The notes under the pieces are model-generated. The model did not search any database. It worked only from the letters and a program-made list of their open reading frames with translations, and was not told the DNA's origin. From NCBI RefSeq assembly GCF_046736075.1, contig NZ_CP177163.1:1240001-1304000 (forward strand): a stretch of 64,000 nt of DNA. The letters run 5' to 3'. This document shows positions 17,005 to 26,398 of this stretch, one piece after another. This DNA is from Stenotrophomonas sp046736075 (GTDB lineage Bacteria; Pseudomonadota; Gammaproteobacteria; Xanthomonadales; Xanthomonadaceae). Each line of letters starts with the position of its first letter. Within the stretch, counting starts at the first letter, position 1. Both the position numbers and the translations under genes were made by a program.

Positions 17005-18971
17005 TGGCGTCATCGTCGCAGCAGCCGCTGCTCCGTGTCCGCGGGCTGCGCCGCGCCTTCCCCGCCGGCGATCAGACGCTGGTCGTCCTGCAGGATGTGG
17101 ATCTGGACATCCATGCCGGTGAACTGATCGCCGTCGTTGGCCAGTCCGGTTCGGGCAAGTCCACGCTGATGAACATCCTGGGCTGCCTGGACCGGCCGAC
17201 CGCCGGCAGCTACCAGGTGGACGGGCGCGACACCGGCCGGATGGACCCCGACGAGCTGGCCGCGCTGCGCCGCGAGCACTTCGGCTTCATCTTCCAGCGC
17301 TACCACCTGCTCAACGATCTGTCCGCGATCGGCAACGTCGAAGTGCCGGCCATCTACGCCGGCCTGCCCGCACAGACGCGTCATGCGCGGGCGGCGCAGC
17401 TGCTGACACGCCTCGGGCTGGGCGAGCGGATGGACCACCGCCCCGGTGAACTCTCCGGTGGCCAGCAGCAGCGCGTATCGATCGCACGTGCGTTGATGAA
17501 CGGTGGCGCGGTGATCTTCGCCGACGAACCCACCGGCGCGCTGGATACGCAGTCGGGCAAGGACGTGATGAAGATCCTCGCCGAGCTGCATGCCGAAGGC
17601 CATACGGTGGTGCTGGTCACCCATGACATGGCCGTGGCCGAACATGCGCAGCGCATCATCGAAATCAGCGACGGCCGCATCGTGTCCGATCGCCCCGCCA
17701 GGACGATGGCAGCCAAGGCTGGCCCTCCGGCGCAGCAGGTGGCCGCGCATGCCGAAGGCAGCAGCCTGCAGGCCGTGCGTGATCGCTTCAGCGAAGCATT
17801 CCGCATGGCGCTGCGGGCCATGAATGCCCATCGCATGCGCACCTTTCTGACCATGCTCGGCATCATCATCGGCATCGCCTCGGTGGTATCGGTGGTCGCC
17901 CTGGGCACGGGTGCGCGTCAGGCCATCCTGTCCAACATCGCCTCGCTGGGCACCAGCACCATCGATATCCATCCCGGTGCCGGTTTCGGCGACCTGCGCG
18001 CGGCCCAGGTGGAAACCCTCACGCCGGGCGACAGTGTGGCCCTGTCCGGGCAACCCTTCATCGACAGCGCCACCCCCGGCGTGGTCACCACTGCGACGGC
18101 GATGCTGGGCAACCGCACCGCCAGCACCCAGGTGTACGGGGTCAGTGCGCAGTATTTCCGCGTTCATGGGCTTGAGCTGGGGGAAGGCAGCTTCTTCGCC
18201 CAGCGTGCCGTGGACGGCTACAGGCAGGTGGCGGTGATCGATGCCAACACCCGCGACCGCTTCTTCGGCCCCCGTGACAACCCGGTCGGACAGACCCTGC
18301 TGCTGGGAAATGTGCCGGTGCGCGTGGTAGGCGTGACGAAGAAGGACGGTGCCGCCAGCGGCGATGCCTCGGTGCTGGGCATCTGGGTGCCCTACACCAC
18401 CGCCATGAGACGCATGCTGGGCCAGAGCCACGTATCCAGCATCACCGTGCGCATCTCCGATGCGATCACCATGCACGCGGCCGAGGAGGCCATCGCACGC
18501 CTGCTCACACGGCGCCACGGCAGCCGGGATTTCTACATGAGCAACAACGCGCAGATCCGCGAGTCCATCGAGCAGACCACCGGCATCCTGACCATGATGA
18601 TCGGCTCCATCGCCGCCATCGCCCTGGTGGTCGGAGGCATCGGCGTGATGAACATCATGCTGGTGTCGGTGACCGAGCGCACCCGCGAGATCGGCGTGCG
18701 CATGGCCGTCGGCGCGCGCCGCAGCGACATCCTGCAGCAGTTCCTGATCGAATCGGTGCTGGTATGCCTGCTCGGCGGCGTGCTGGGTATCGCCGTGGCG
18801 CTGGGACTGGGGCTGGTTCTGGACCTTGCCGACGTGGGCTTCAGCCTGGTGTTCTCCAGCGCCTCGATCATCGCCGCGTTCGCCTGCTCCAGCCTGATCG
18901 GTGTGGGCTTCGGTTTCCTGCCGGCCCGGCGTGCCGCGCAGTTGGACCCGGTCGAGGCGCTGATCCGCTGA
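17004..18971 (+). CDS. macB: MacB-type ABC transporter (ATPase fused to permease)
   Basis: 655 residues from ATG 17004 (a GTG three bases earlier is the alternative). The N-terminal LolD-like ATPase shows Walker A GQSGSGKST near 46–54, signature LSGGQQQR near 151, Walker B VIFADEPTGALD and switch THD. The permease half has one span at about 275–300, a large periplasmic MacB_PCD domain, and three C-terminal spans with the FtsX signature TREIGVRMAVGARR. MacB works as a mechanotransmission pump moving substrates from the periplasm through MacA and an outer-membrane channel. Last gene of the regulator–kinase–macA–macB operon. Confidence 0.94.
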   Translation: MASSSQQPLLRVRGLRRAFPAGDQTLVVLQDVDLDIHAGELIAVVGQSGSGKSTLMNILGCLDRPTAGSYQVDGRDTGRMDPDELAALRREHFGFIFQRYHLLNDLSAIGNVEVPAIYAGLPAQTRHARAAQLLTRLGLGERMDHRPGELSGGQQQRVSIARALMNGGAVIFADEPTGALDTQSGKDVMKILAELHAEGHTVVLVTHDMAVAEHAQRIIEISDGRIVSDRPARTMAAKAGPPAQQVAAHAEGSSLQAVRDRFSEAFRMALRAMNAHRMRTFLTMLGIIIGIASVVSVVALGTGARQAILSNIASLGTSTIDIHPGAGFGDLRAAQVETLTPGDSVALSGQPFIDSATPGVVTTATAMLGNRTASTQVYGVSAQYFRVHGLELGEGSFFAQRAVDGYRQVAVIDANTRDRFFGPRDNPVGQTLLLGNVPVRVVGVTKKDGAASGDASVLGIWVPYTTAMRRMLGQSHVSSITVRISDAITMHAAEEAIARLLTRRHGSRDFYMSNNAQIRESIEQTTGILTMMIGSIAAIALVVGGIGVMNIMLVSVTERTREIGVRMAVGARRSDILQQFLIESVLVCLLGGVLGIAVALGLGLVLDLADVGFSLVFSSASIIAAFACSSLIGVGFGFLPARRAAQLDPVEALIR

Positions 18972-19101
18972 CGCCACGGGTCTGCCGGCCTTCATGGCCG
19001 GCAGATGAACCCGATCCCGTGGGCACGCGCACTGCAGGTTGGCGCAATCTCCGCAGGCTCTACTGGCTCCGCTGGACCATTCCCAGAAAGGAGCAACGCC
19101 C

Positions 19102-19479
19102 ATGTTTTTCAGAACCGGACGGATCGCGCTGCTGTGCGCGGTGGCAGCCCAAATGCTGGTGCCCCTGCCCTACGTCGGCATCGCCCACGCACAGCCGGAC
19201 GACTATCGCCCCGGGTGGAACCAGCATGACCGGGACGACCGTCGCGATGACCGCCGCCGACACGAGCGCGAACGCGATCGCCGCGACGATGACAAGGCCA
19301 CCGGCGTCGTGGTCGGCGTGGTTGCCACCGCCGTGGTCGCCGGTGTGATCGCCGCGGCCGCCAAGCGCGAGCGGGAAACCCGTGAACGGACCGATTACTG
19401 CATCCAACGCTACGGCAACTACGACCGCCGCAGCGACAGCTACCGCGCCGCGAACGGCTACACCTACCCCTGCCGTTGA
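19102..19479 (+). CDS. Small secreted protein with BA14K-like C-terminus
   Basis: 125 residues from ATG 19102, preceded by AAAGGAG. A signal peptide ends near AHA|QPDD (about residue 30). A stretch of roughly 35 residues is almost wholly Asp/Arg/His/Glu, then a hydrophobic Val/Ala/Gly segment (about 68–88) that could be a membrane span, and a C-terminal CIQRYGNYDRRSDSYRAANG…C motif that resembles the BA14K-like repeat. Function unknown; the family is immunoreactive envelope protein in alphaproteobacteria. Stands 65 bases ahead of the EF-hand gene and may be co-transcribed. Confidence 0.75.
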   Translation: MFFRTGRIALLCAVAAQMLVPLPYVGIAHAQPDDYRPGWNQHDRDDRRDDRRRHERERDRRDDDKATGVVVGVVATAVVAGVIAAAAKRERETRERTDYCIQRYGNYDRRSDSYRAANGYTYPCR

Positions 19480-19543
19480 ACGCCGGACGCACCTGCCGAC
19501 GCAGGCCTCCCTCTCTTTGCTTCGTTACAGGACATCACCCACC

Positions 19544-19921
19544 ATGAAGGCACGTACCCTGTTGTTTGCTGTCGCCCTTGCACCTGCGTTGGCCCATGCC
19601 GCCGCGCCCGACCCGAAGCAGGCCTATATCGACTCCACGTTCACTGCGATGGACACCAGCAGGGACGGCAAGGTCGACAAGGTGGAATACACGCGCTATC
19701 AGCAGGCCCGCTTCAACCAGCAGGCCGAGTCCATCAACGCCGCGTTCAAGGCAATGGACAGCAACGGCGACGGCGGGATCAGCAAGGCCGAAGCGGCCGT
19801 GGTGCCGGAGATCGCCCGCTACTTCGATGCCCTGGACACCGACAAGGATGGCGTTCTGTCGCTGAAGGAAATGCAGCAGGCGATGGTGGCGGCGCAGACC
19901 ACCGATGACGTGAAGAAGTAA
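19544..19921 (+). CDS. Periplasmic EF-hand calcium-binding protein
   Basis: 125 residues. Signal peptide MKARTLLFAVALAPALAHA, then three EF-hand loops: DTSRDGKVDKVE, DSNGDGGISKAE and DTDKDGVLSLKE, each with the expected Asp/Asn/Gly positions and a Glu at position 12. A member of the small periplasmic calmodulin-like proteins of xanthomonads; probably a calcium buffer or sensor at the cell surface. No partner is evident besides the small secreted protein just upstream. Confidence 0.9.
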   Translation: MKARTLLFAVALAPALAHAAAPDPKQAYIDSTFTAMDTSRDGKVDKVEYTRYQQARFNQQAESINAAFKAMDSNGDGGISKAEAAVVPEIARYFDALDTDKDGVLSLKEMQQAMVAAQTTDDVKK

Positions 19922-19981
19922 GGCAGCTGCCTGGGAACGGGCGCGGGCCTGAAGCATGCCTCGGCGGCCGGACGGCAAATC

Positions 19982-20055
19982 TGGAGCGGGTGAAGGGAAT
20001 CGAACCCTCGTCAGTAGCTTGGGAAGCTACAGCTCTACCATTGAGCTACACCCGC
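19982..20055 (-). tRNA. tRNA-Gly (anticodon CCC)
   Basis: Reads GCGGGTG (acceptor) at the 5' end from 20055; anticodon stem GTAGC/GCTAC encloses TTCCCAA, giving anticodon CCC; the T-arm GAGGGTTCGATTCCCTT is present and the encoded 3' end is CACCCGC-T-CCA. 74 bases including CCA. All four arms fold normally. Confidence 0.96.
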
Positions 20056-20088
20056 AGGGTGCCCGGCAAGTTTATGCGCCGGGGCGGT

Positions 20089-20123
20089 AAAAAGGCAACG
20101 GGCGGCACTGGGCCGCCCGTTGC
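20089..20123 (-). terminator. Rho-independent terminator after the autotransporter gene
   Basis: Minus-strand hairpin GCAACGGGCGGC/GCCGCCCGTTGC followed by CTTTTT, 49 bases past the autotransporter stop and upstream of the tRNA. Confidence 0.88.
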
Positions 20124-20171
20124 GTTGCCGCTCTCCACGCGGCTCGGCGCCGCGTGGACAACGGGGGTGGA

Positions 20172-22001
20172 TCAGAAGCTGCCGCTGAAGCTGGCGAACA
20201 CGGTCGCGTCGCGGGCGCGCTTCTGCAGCGTGGTGGTGCTGATGCCGACGTTGCTGTTCAGGCCGAACAGGGTCATGCGGGCGCCCATCACGGCGGTGGC
20301 GTAGTCCTTGTCGAACTCCAGGCCCGGCACCTTGTACATGCCCACGTCCGGCATGGTCTGCAGCCAGGCGCTGGCCTGCTTGCCGTCTTCGAACTCGTGG
20401 TCGTAGGTGACCTGCAGGTACGGCTTGACGTTGCCGCCGTCGAAGCGCGCCTGCCAGCCGACGCGGCCGACGGTGGAATCCAGGTCCTGGTTGCCGTAGC
20501 CCAGTGCCGAGGCGCTGAGGTTGCTTTCGGTGTAGCCGTCCAGCTTGACCTTCTGCCAGATCACCGCAGCCACCGGGCCGTGGCGGAAGCCGCCTTCGCT
20601 GCCGAACTCGTAACCGGCATTCAGCGCGGCGGTCAGGTTGCTGCCTTCCGGCGACCCCTTGTGCTCGCGGGTGGCCGGGCCGAGGTGCAGCTTGCGGGTG
20701 ACGTCGTAATCCAGCCAGCTGTAGCTGACCTGGCCGTTGACCCAGGCGCGCTCGCCGTACCAGCCGGCGAACAGGCCCACGGTGGTGTCGGACTGGGTGA
20801 AGTCGCCCTGGCTGTTGCCGAAGTCGGCATCCATGCGGCCGTAACCGGCGAAGCCGCCGGCGACCATGCCGTCACGCGCCCAGTCCACGCCGAACAGGCC
20901 GGCCGGGGCCATGCCGTCGTACAGGTCGGCGTGGGCGTAGCGCTGCATGTCGCCGCGCAGGTTGCCCCACCAGCTCAGGCCGTCGGCCGGGCGGCCGCCG
21001 AGGTGCATGCTGACCTGGTCGGCACGCGAACGACCCACGGTCTGTGCCGAGTGGGTCAGGATCTGCTGCAGACGCGGCGCTTCCAGGATGGACAGCGTGT
21101 AGGCGCCCAGCATGGCGTGCGTGGCCGAGGTGGGGTGCACGCCGTCGGCGAACACGTAGTTGTTGGCCGCGTTCGGGTTGGCGTACGAGGTCGGGTTGCA
21201 GGTCAGCGACGAGGCCGTGGTGCAGGCCGGGCTGGTCACGTTGATGAAGCCGTAGGCCGCCGGGCTGGCGACGATTTCCTGCAGGATGTGGAAGGTGTCC
21301 ACCGGGATAACCTGCAGGCCGGCGGCCTTCAGGCCACCGAACAGCGCATCGTTGTAGGCCTTGGCCAGGGCGGTGCCCTGCGCCATGCCGACGGCGCCGC
21401 CGGCGCGGGCGGCCGGGGTCAGGCCGATGTCCGGCAGGGTCGGCACGACGATGTACTGCGCGCCGGCGCCCTTCAGGGTGGCGACGATGCCGACCTGGTC
21501 GGTCACCGCCGCGCCCAGGGTGGCCTGCACCGGTGCACCGGCCTGGATCGCGAAGATGTCGTTGGCGCCGCCCCACACGGTGTACAGGGCATTGGCGTCG
21601 GCCTTGCCGCCGTTGGCGGCCAGGTACTGCGCGGTCTGGGTCTTCAGCGAGTAGACCGGAATGGCCGGGGTTCCCGGGGCCAGGGCCTGGCTGGTGTCCA
21701 CGCCGACACGGGCGCCGCCGATGGCGTAGTTGTCACCGCCCTGGCCGTTGCCGTGCGCCGCGCCATTGGTGCCGTAGTAGTTGGACACGTACTGGGCGTA
21801 GGTCCAGCCCGGGTTGGTGGTGAACTGGCCGGTGACCGGCTGCACGCTGGCGGGCAGCAGCGGACGGAAGTAGCCGGCGTCGGTCAGGCTGTCGCCGATG
21901 AACACGGTGCGGGAGTACGGGGACTGCGCCATTGCAGGCACGGCGGCCAGGGCGATGGCGACCGCCATCAGGGAACGCAGGGGTCGCTTGCTGATCAGCA
22001 T
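20172..22001 (-). CDS. estA: GDSL-type autotransporter esterase (EstA-like)
   Basis: 609 residues. Signal peptide 1–25 (cleavage after AMA). The passenger GDSL/SGNH lipase domain has Ser38 in FIGDSLTDAG, the block III Asn147 in WGGANDIF, and Asp286/His289 in FADGVHPT. From about residue 325 to the end an autotransporter beta-barrel follows, ending in an aromatic residue (FASFSGSF). The enzyme is displayed on the outer membrane and hydrolyses short-chain esters; in pseudomonads EstA affects rhamnolipid production and motility. ATG 22001 follows AAGGAG with good spacing. It is divergent from thiS. A cysteine pair in the passenger (TSPACTTASSLTC) may be a disulfide. Confidence 0.94.
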   Translation of the reverse strand: MLISKRPLRSLMAVAIALAAVPAMAQSPYSRTVFIGDSLTDAGYFRPLLPASVQPVTGQFTTNPGWTYAQYVSNYYGTNGAAHGNGQGGDNYAIGGARVGVDTSQALAPGTPAIPVYSLKTQTAQYLAANGGKADANALYTVWGGANDIFAIQAGAPVQATLGAAVTDQVGIVATLKGAGAQYIVVPTLPDIGLTPAARAGGAVGMAQGTALAKAYNDALFGGLKAAGLQVIPVDTFHILQEIVASPAAYGFINVTSPACTTASSLTCNPTSYANPNAANNYVFADGVHPTSATHAMLGAYTLSILEAPRLQQILTHSAQTVGRSRADQVSMHLGGRPADGLSWWGNLRGDMQRYAHADLYDGMAPAGLFGVDWARDGMVAGGFAGYGRMDADFGNSQGDFTQSDTTVGLFAGWYGERAWVNGQVSYSWLDYDVTRKLHLGPATREHKGSPEGSNLTAALNAGYEFGSEGGFRHGPVAAVIWQKVKLDGYTESNLSASALGYGNQDLDSTVGRVGWQARFDGGNVKPYLQVTYDHEFEDGKQASAWLQTMPDVGMYKVPGLEFDKDYATAVMGARMTLFGLNSNVGISTTTLQKRARDATVFASFSGSF

Positions 22002-22205
22002 GTAAAGCTCCTTGGGAGGTGGGAGGCCGGCGGCATACGCCAGCGCACGGTGACAATGGTTTCACTGCGCTTCGGCGACTTCACGCTGCGCCGCCGCATG
22101 AAGTCTCGCGCGTGGGACGCCAGCCGTTCCGGGGCCTGCGTCCCAGCGCCGCGCACAGGGCCGGCAAGGGTACGCACTTGCCCTTCATTGAGGGACAATA
22201 ACGAC

Positions 22206-22406
22206 ATGAACATCCAGCTCAACGGCGAATCCCGCCAGCTTCCGCACACCGCCACCGTCCTGGACCTGCTTCAGACCGAGAACCTGGTCGAGCGCCGCGT
22301 GGCCGTGGAGGTCAATGGCCAGATCATCACCCGCAGCCGCCATGCCGGGCATGCGCTGCAGGACGGCGACGTGGTGGAGATCGTGCACGCGCTGGGCGGC
22401 GGCTGA
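22206..22406 (+). CDS. thiS: Sulfur carrier protein ThiS
   Basis: 66 residues ending in the diagnostic Gly-Gly used for adenylation and thiocarboxylate formation. Ubiquitin-like fold with MNIQLNGES at the N-terminus and DGDVVEIVHALGGG at the C-terminus. It hands sulfur to ThiG for thiazole synthesis. thiG starts 64 bases after its stop. No TPP riboswitch is visible upstream. Confidence 0.95.
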   Translation: MNIQLNGESRQLPHTATVLDLLQTENLVERRVAVEVNGQIITRSRHAGHALQDGDVVEIVHALGGG

Positions 22407-22470
22407 GCGTGCTGCTGCCCGGTCGCGCGGCGGCCCAGCAGGCTCGCGCGCGATAGGCGATAATTCGGCG

Positions 22471-23265
22471 ATGAACGCACATGCCCCCTCCGACTCGCTG
22501 GTCATTGCCGGCAAGACCTATGCATCCCGCCTGCTGACCGGCACCGGAAAGTTCAAGGATCTGGACGAAACCCGCGCGGCCACCGAGGCCGCCGGCGCGC
22601 AGATCGTGACCGTGGCGATCCGCCGCACCAACATCGGGCAGAACCCGGGCGAGCCGAACCTGCTCGACGTGCTGCCGCCGGACCGCTTCACCATCCTGCC
22701 CAACACCGCCGGCTGCTACACCGCCGATGACGCGGTGCGCACCTGCCGCCTGGCGCGCGAGCTGCTGGACGGCCACAACCTGACCAAGCTGGAAGTGCTG
22801 GGCGACCAGAAGACCCTGTACCCGGACGTGATGCAGACCCTCAAGGCGGCCGAGCAGCTGGTCAAGGACGGTTTCGACGTGATGGTCTACACCTCCGACG
22901 ACCCGATCCTGGCCAAGCGCCTGGAAGAGATCGGCTGCGCTGCGGTGATGCCGCTGGCCGCGCCGATCGGCTCGGGCCTGGGCATCCAGAACAAGTACAA
23001 CCTGCTGGAAATCATCGAAAACGCCAAGGTGCCGATCATCGTCGATGCCGGCGTGGGCACGGCCTCCGACGCGGCGATCGCGATGGAACTCGGCTGCGAC
23101 GGCGTGCTGATGAACACCGCCATTGCCGGCGCGCGCAACCCGGTGCTGATGGCCAGCGCGATGCGCAAGGCGGTCGAGGCCGGCCGCGAGGCCTTCCTGG
23201 CCGGGCGCATCCCGCGCAAGCGCTACGCGAGCGCGTCCTCGCCGGTGGACGGGTTGATCGGCTGA
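22471..23265 (+). CDS. thiG: Thiazole synthase ThiG
   Basis: 264 residues. TIM-barrel enzyme that condenses deoxyxylulose 5-phosphate, dehydroglycine and ThiS thiocarboxylate into thiazole phosphate. The Schiff-base Lys is in NLTKLEVLGD (Lys106), with phosphate-binding loops PIGSGLG and VDAGVGTASDAA. Start ATG 22471 gives the typical length; the stop overlaps the trmB start (TGATG). Other thi genes are absent from the window. Confidence 0.96.
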   Translation: MNAHAPSDSLVIAGKTYASRLLTGTGKFKDLDETRAATEAAGAQIVTVAIRRTNIGQNPGEPNLLDVLPPDRFTILPNTAGCYTADDAVRTCRLARELLDGHNLTKLEVLGDQKTLYPDVMQTLKAAEQLVKDGFDVMVYTSDDPILAKRLEEIGCAAVMPLAAPIGSGLGIQNKYNLLEIIENAKVPIIVDAGVGTASDAAIAMELGCDGVLMNTAIAGARNPVLMASAMRKAVEAGREAFLAGRIPRKRYASASSPVDGLIG

Positions 23266-23999
23266 TGACCAATCCCTTCGACAGCGCCGGCGCCAAGGCG
23301 CCGCCCAAGCCCTTCACCATCACCGAAGGCCGCCGCGAGGTGCGCAGCTTCGTGCTCCGCCAGGGCCGCTTCACCCCGGCCCAGCAGCGCGCGTTCGATG
23401 ACCGCTGGCCGCGCTTCGGGCTGGACTTCACCGGCGCGCCGCGCGATCTGGACGCCACCTTCGGGCGCGACGCGCACAAGGTACTGGAGATCGGCTTCGG
23501 CAACGGTGCCGCCCTGCGCTTTGCTGCCCAGCAGGACCCGGACCGCGACTACATCGGCCTGGAAGTGCACGCGCCGGGCGTGGGCCGCCTGCTCAATGCA
23601 CTGGCCGACGACAACGCCGACCATGTGCGCCTGTACCACCACGATGCGGTGGAAGTGCTGGAGAAGGAAATCGCCGATGGCGCGCTGGATGAAGTGCGCA
23701 TCTATTTCCCGGACCCGTGGCACAAGAAGCGCCACAACAAGCGCCGCCTGATCCAGCCGGCATTCGCCGACCTGCTGGTGCGCAAGCTGCGCGTCGGCGG
23801 CCGCCTGCACTGCGCGACCGACTGGGAAGACTACGCCGAGCAGATGTGGGACGTGCTCGACGCGACCGCCGGGCTCAGCAACCGGGCCGGTCCGCGTGGC
23901 CAGGTCGACCGTCCCGCGTGGCGCCCGCAGACCCACTTCGAGACCCGCGGCCAGAAACTCGGCCACGGGGTGTGGGACCTGCTGTACGACCGTACCTGA
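23265..23999 (+). CDS. trmB: tRNA (guanine-N7-)-methyltransferase TrmB
   Basis: 244 residues; methylates G46 in the variable loop of tRNAs using SAM. SAM motif EIGFGNGAALRFAAQQ near 73–88, followed by YIGLEVHAPGVG and the substrate-binding YFPDPWHKKRHNKRRL signature. Translationally coupled to thiG by a 1-base overlap. This thiG–trmB linkage is common in xanthomonads. Confidence 0.96.
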   Translation: MTNPFDSAGAKAPPKPFTITEGRREVRSFVLRQGRFTPAQQRAFDDRWPRFGLDFTGAPRDLDATFGRDAHKVLEIGFGNGAALRFAAQQDPDRDYIGLEVHAPGVGRLLNALADDNADHVRLYHHDAVEVLEKEIADGALDEVRIYFPDPWHKKRHNKRRLIQPAFADLLVRKLRVGGRLHCATDWEDYAEQMWDVLDATAGLSNRAGPRGQVDRPAWRPQTHFETRGQKLGHGVWDLLYDRT

Positions 24000-24026
24000 C
24001 CCGAGCCCAAGGAACCGCGCCACCTC

Positions 24027-25874
24027 ATGGATACCGCGCTGACGCTGACCACGGACATGAAGCTCGTACTCGGGCTGGTCGGCTTCACGATGGCGATGTT
24101 CCTGTTCGAGCGCATCCGCGCCGACGTGGTGGCGCTGGTGGTGCTGGTGGTGCTGGGCGTGACCGGCCTGATCGCGCCGGAGGAGATCTTCGGCGGCTTC
24201 TCCGGCAACGCGGTGATGAGCATCATCGCCACCACCATCCTCGGCGCGGGCCTGGACCGCACCGGCGCGCTGAACCGGTTGGCCGCCTGGCTGCTGCGGC
24301 GCGGGCACGGGGTCGAGCAGCGCCTGCTGATGATGACCACCGCCATCGCCGGCTTGAACTCCTCGTTCATGCAGAACCCCTCGGTGATGGCGCTGTACCT
24401 GCCGGTGGCCTCGCGCCTGGTCGCGCGCACCGGGCTGACCCTGCAGCGGCTGCTGCTGCCGATCTCCGCGGCGATCGTGATGGGCGGCGCACTGACGATG
24501 GTCGGCAACTCGCCGCTGATCCTGCTCAACGATCTGCTCGCCTCGGCCAACAACAACCTGCCCTCGGGCCTGGCCACCATCGAACCGCTGCGCATGTTCG
24601 CGCCGCTGCCGATCGGCGTGGCGCTGCTGATCGCCTCGCTGCTGTACTTCCGCTATTACGGCGACCGCAAGCTGGTCGAAGAGGAATCACTGGCCAACGA
24701 CGGGGTCACCCCGGCCCGCACGGACAGCTACTTCGCCAAGACCTACGGCATCGAAGGCGATGTATTTGAACTGGTGGTCACCGCCGAGAGCCCGCTGGTC
24801 GGCATGACCCTGGGCGAAGCGGAGAACGTGCATGACGCGCCGCTGCTGCTGGCCCTGAAAACCGGCAACGACACCCGGCTGGCGCCGCCGGCGGAGATGC
24901 GCATCTGGGTCGGCAGCGTGCTGGGGGTGATGGGCGCGCGGCAGCAGGTCAGCGATTTCGCGCAGAACCAGTTCCTGCGCATGTCCTCGCGCCTCAAGCA
25001 CCTGGGCGATCTGTTCAATCCCAGCCGCGCCGGCATCTCCGAGGCGGTGGTCCCGCCGACCTCGGATGTGATCGGCAAGAGCGCTTCGGACCTGCGCCTG
25101 CGCAAGCAGCGCGGCATCAGCCTGCTGGCGATCAACCGCGACAAGCAGGTGATCCGCGAGGACGTGCGCAACGTGGCGCTGCGCGCCGGCGACATGCTGG
25201 TCTTCCACAGCATCTGGACCGACCTGGCGCAGGCCGCCAAGAGCCGCGACTTCGTGGTGGTCACCGACTACCCCAAGGGCGAGCAGCGCCCGCACAAGTT
25301 CAAGATGGCGATGGCGATCTTCGCCATCACCATCCTCATCGCGCTGACCTCCAAGCTGCCGGTGGCACTGACCCTGATGACCGGCGTGGCCGGCATGCTG
25401 CTCACCGGCGTGCTGCGCATGGACGAGGCCTACGCCTCGATCAACTGGAAGACGGTGTTCATGATGGCCGGGCTGATCCCGCTCGGCTGGGCGATGGACA
25501 GCAGCGGTGCGGCCGCCTGGGTTGCCGGGCACACCATCGACCGCCTGCCCACCGGCATTCCGGTGTGGGTGCTCGAGATCGCGCTGGCGCTGCTGACCAC
25601 CGTGTTCTCACTGGTGATCAGCCATGTCGGGGCCACCATCGTGATGGTGCCGATCGCGGTCAACCTGGCGCTGGCTGCCGGTGGCAATCCCACCGCATTC
25701 GCGTTGATCGTGGCGCTGTCGGCGTCCAACAACCTGATGACCGCCTCCAACCCGGTGATTTCGATGATCACTGGGCCGGCCAACTACACGCCCCGCGAGC
25801 TGTGGCGCGTGGGCGCGCCGCTGTCGTTGATCTACACCGTGGTGGTGGTGGTGATGATCAACCTGATGTTCTGA
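24027..25874 (+). CDS. SLC13-family permease with two RCK_C domains
   Basis: 615 residues. Two halves of a divalent anion:Na+ symporter (ArsB/NhaD-like) fold with hydrophobic spans at about 12–30, 32–50, 70–200 and 425–612, separated by a hydrophilic region (about 215–420) carrying two TrkA-C (RCK_C)-like domains (LVGMTLGEAENVH… and VIGKSASDLRLRKQRG…). The motif SASNNLMTASNPVISM near the end is characteristic of DASS substrate-binding helices. Probable Na+-driven uptake of sulfate, a dicarboxylate or another anion; the substrate cannot be read from sequence. Starts 27 bases after trmB, so may be co-transcribed. Its TGA abuts the stop of the convergent Rieske gene. Confidence 0.88.
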   Translation: MDTALTLTTDMKLVLGLVGFTMAMFLFERIRADVVALVVLVVLGVTGLIAPEEIFGGFSGNAVMSIIATTILGAGLDRTGALNRLAAWLLRRGHGVEQRLLMMTTAIAGLNSSFMQNPSVMALYLPVASRLVARTGLTLQRLLLPISAAIVMGGALTMVGNSPLILLNDLLASANNNLPSGLATIEPLRMFAPLPIGVALLIASLLYFRYYGDRKLVEEESLANDGVTPARTDSYFAKTYGIEGDVFELVVTAESPLVGMTLGEAENVHDAPLLLALKTGNDTRLAPPAEMRIWVGSVLGVMGARQQVSDFAQNQFLRMSSRLKHLGDLFNPSRAGISEAVVPPTSDVIGKSASDLRLRKQRGISLLAINRDKQVIREDVRNVALRAGDMLVFHSIWTDLAQAAKSRDFVVVTDYPKGEQRPHKFKMAMAIFAITILIALTSKLPVALTLMTGVAGMLLTGVLRMDEAYASINWKTVFMMAGLIPLGWAMDSSGAAAWVAGHTIDRLPTGIPVWVLEIALALLTTVFSLVISHVGATIVMVPIAVNLALAAGGNPTAFALIVALSASNNLMTASNPVISMITGPANYTPRELWRVGAPLSLIYTVVVVVMINLMF

Positions 25875-26237
25875 TCAGGCCAGCCAGACCTGGCCGTCGC
25901 GCACCTGCAGCGGCACCGCGCGCAGGCGATCGCCGCGGCAGGGGCCGGCCACGCAGTCGCCATCGTCCAGCGAGAACGAGGCGCCGTGCGCGGCACAGAC
26001 AAGATGCCCCTCGCGGCTCTTGAGGAACTGCCCTGGCGCCCAGTCCAGCCTGCGGCCTGCGTGCGGGCAGATGTTCAGCCAGCCGCGCACCTGCGCGCCG
26101 TCGCGATACAGCACCACCGATTCGGCATCGCCATCGATGCAGGCCTCCACTTCGGCGAAACCGGCGTCGGCAATGGCGTCCAGGGCGATCAGGGCGGTAT
26201 CGGGGGAATGCAGTTCAGGCATGACAGGTCGGGACAT
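25875..26237 (-). CDS. Rieske [2Fe-2S] ferredoxin-like protein
   Basis: 120 residues. The Rieske cluster motifs are complete: CPHAG with Cys57 and His59, and CAAHG with Cys81 and His84, spaced 21 residues apart. The C-terminal VAGPCRGDRL completes the insertion typical of dioxygenase ferredoxins. Small soluble electron carrier; no partner oxygenase is next to it, so the electron acceptor is unknown. An internal ATG at 26222 is a possible alternative start. It is convergent with, and directly abuts, the SLC13 permease. Confidence 0.9.
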   Translation of the reverse strand: MSRPVMPELHSPDTALIALDAIADAGFAEVEACIDGDAESVVLYRDGAQVRGWLNICPHAGRRLDWAPGQFLKSREGHLVCAAHGASFSLDDGDCVAGPCRGDRLRAVPLQVRDGQVWLA

Positions 26238-26398
26238 CGGGAGGACAGCAGTGTCTCACGTCGTCATGTCGCTGGCTGCCGCATGAACCCAAGTCATTGA
26301 TCTGCAACAGCCCTGCGGTACGCTTAACGACTTTTTCACTCAATGACAGTGGCCACCGCAGATACTCAGCACTCGCTGACTTCAGCCAAGACACCGCC

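Noticed and set aside
22002..22205. TPP riboswitch upstream of thiS
   Set aside because: No CTGAGA or ACCTGATCTGG-type conserved core is present.
20154..22406. 750-codon plus-strand frame opposite the autotransporter gene and thiS
   Set aside because: Antisense of the GDSL autotransporter; Gly/Val/Ala/Arg-rich with no domain.
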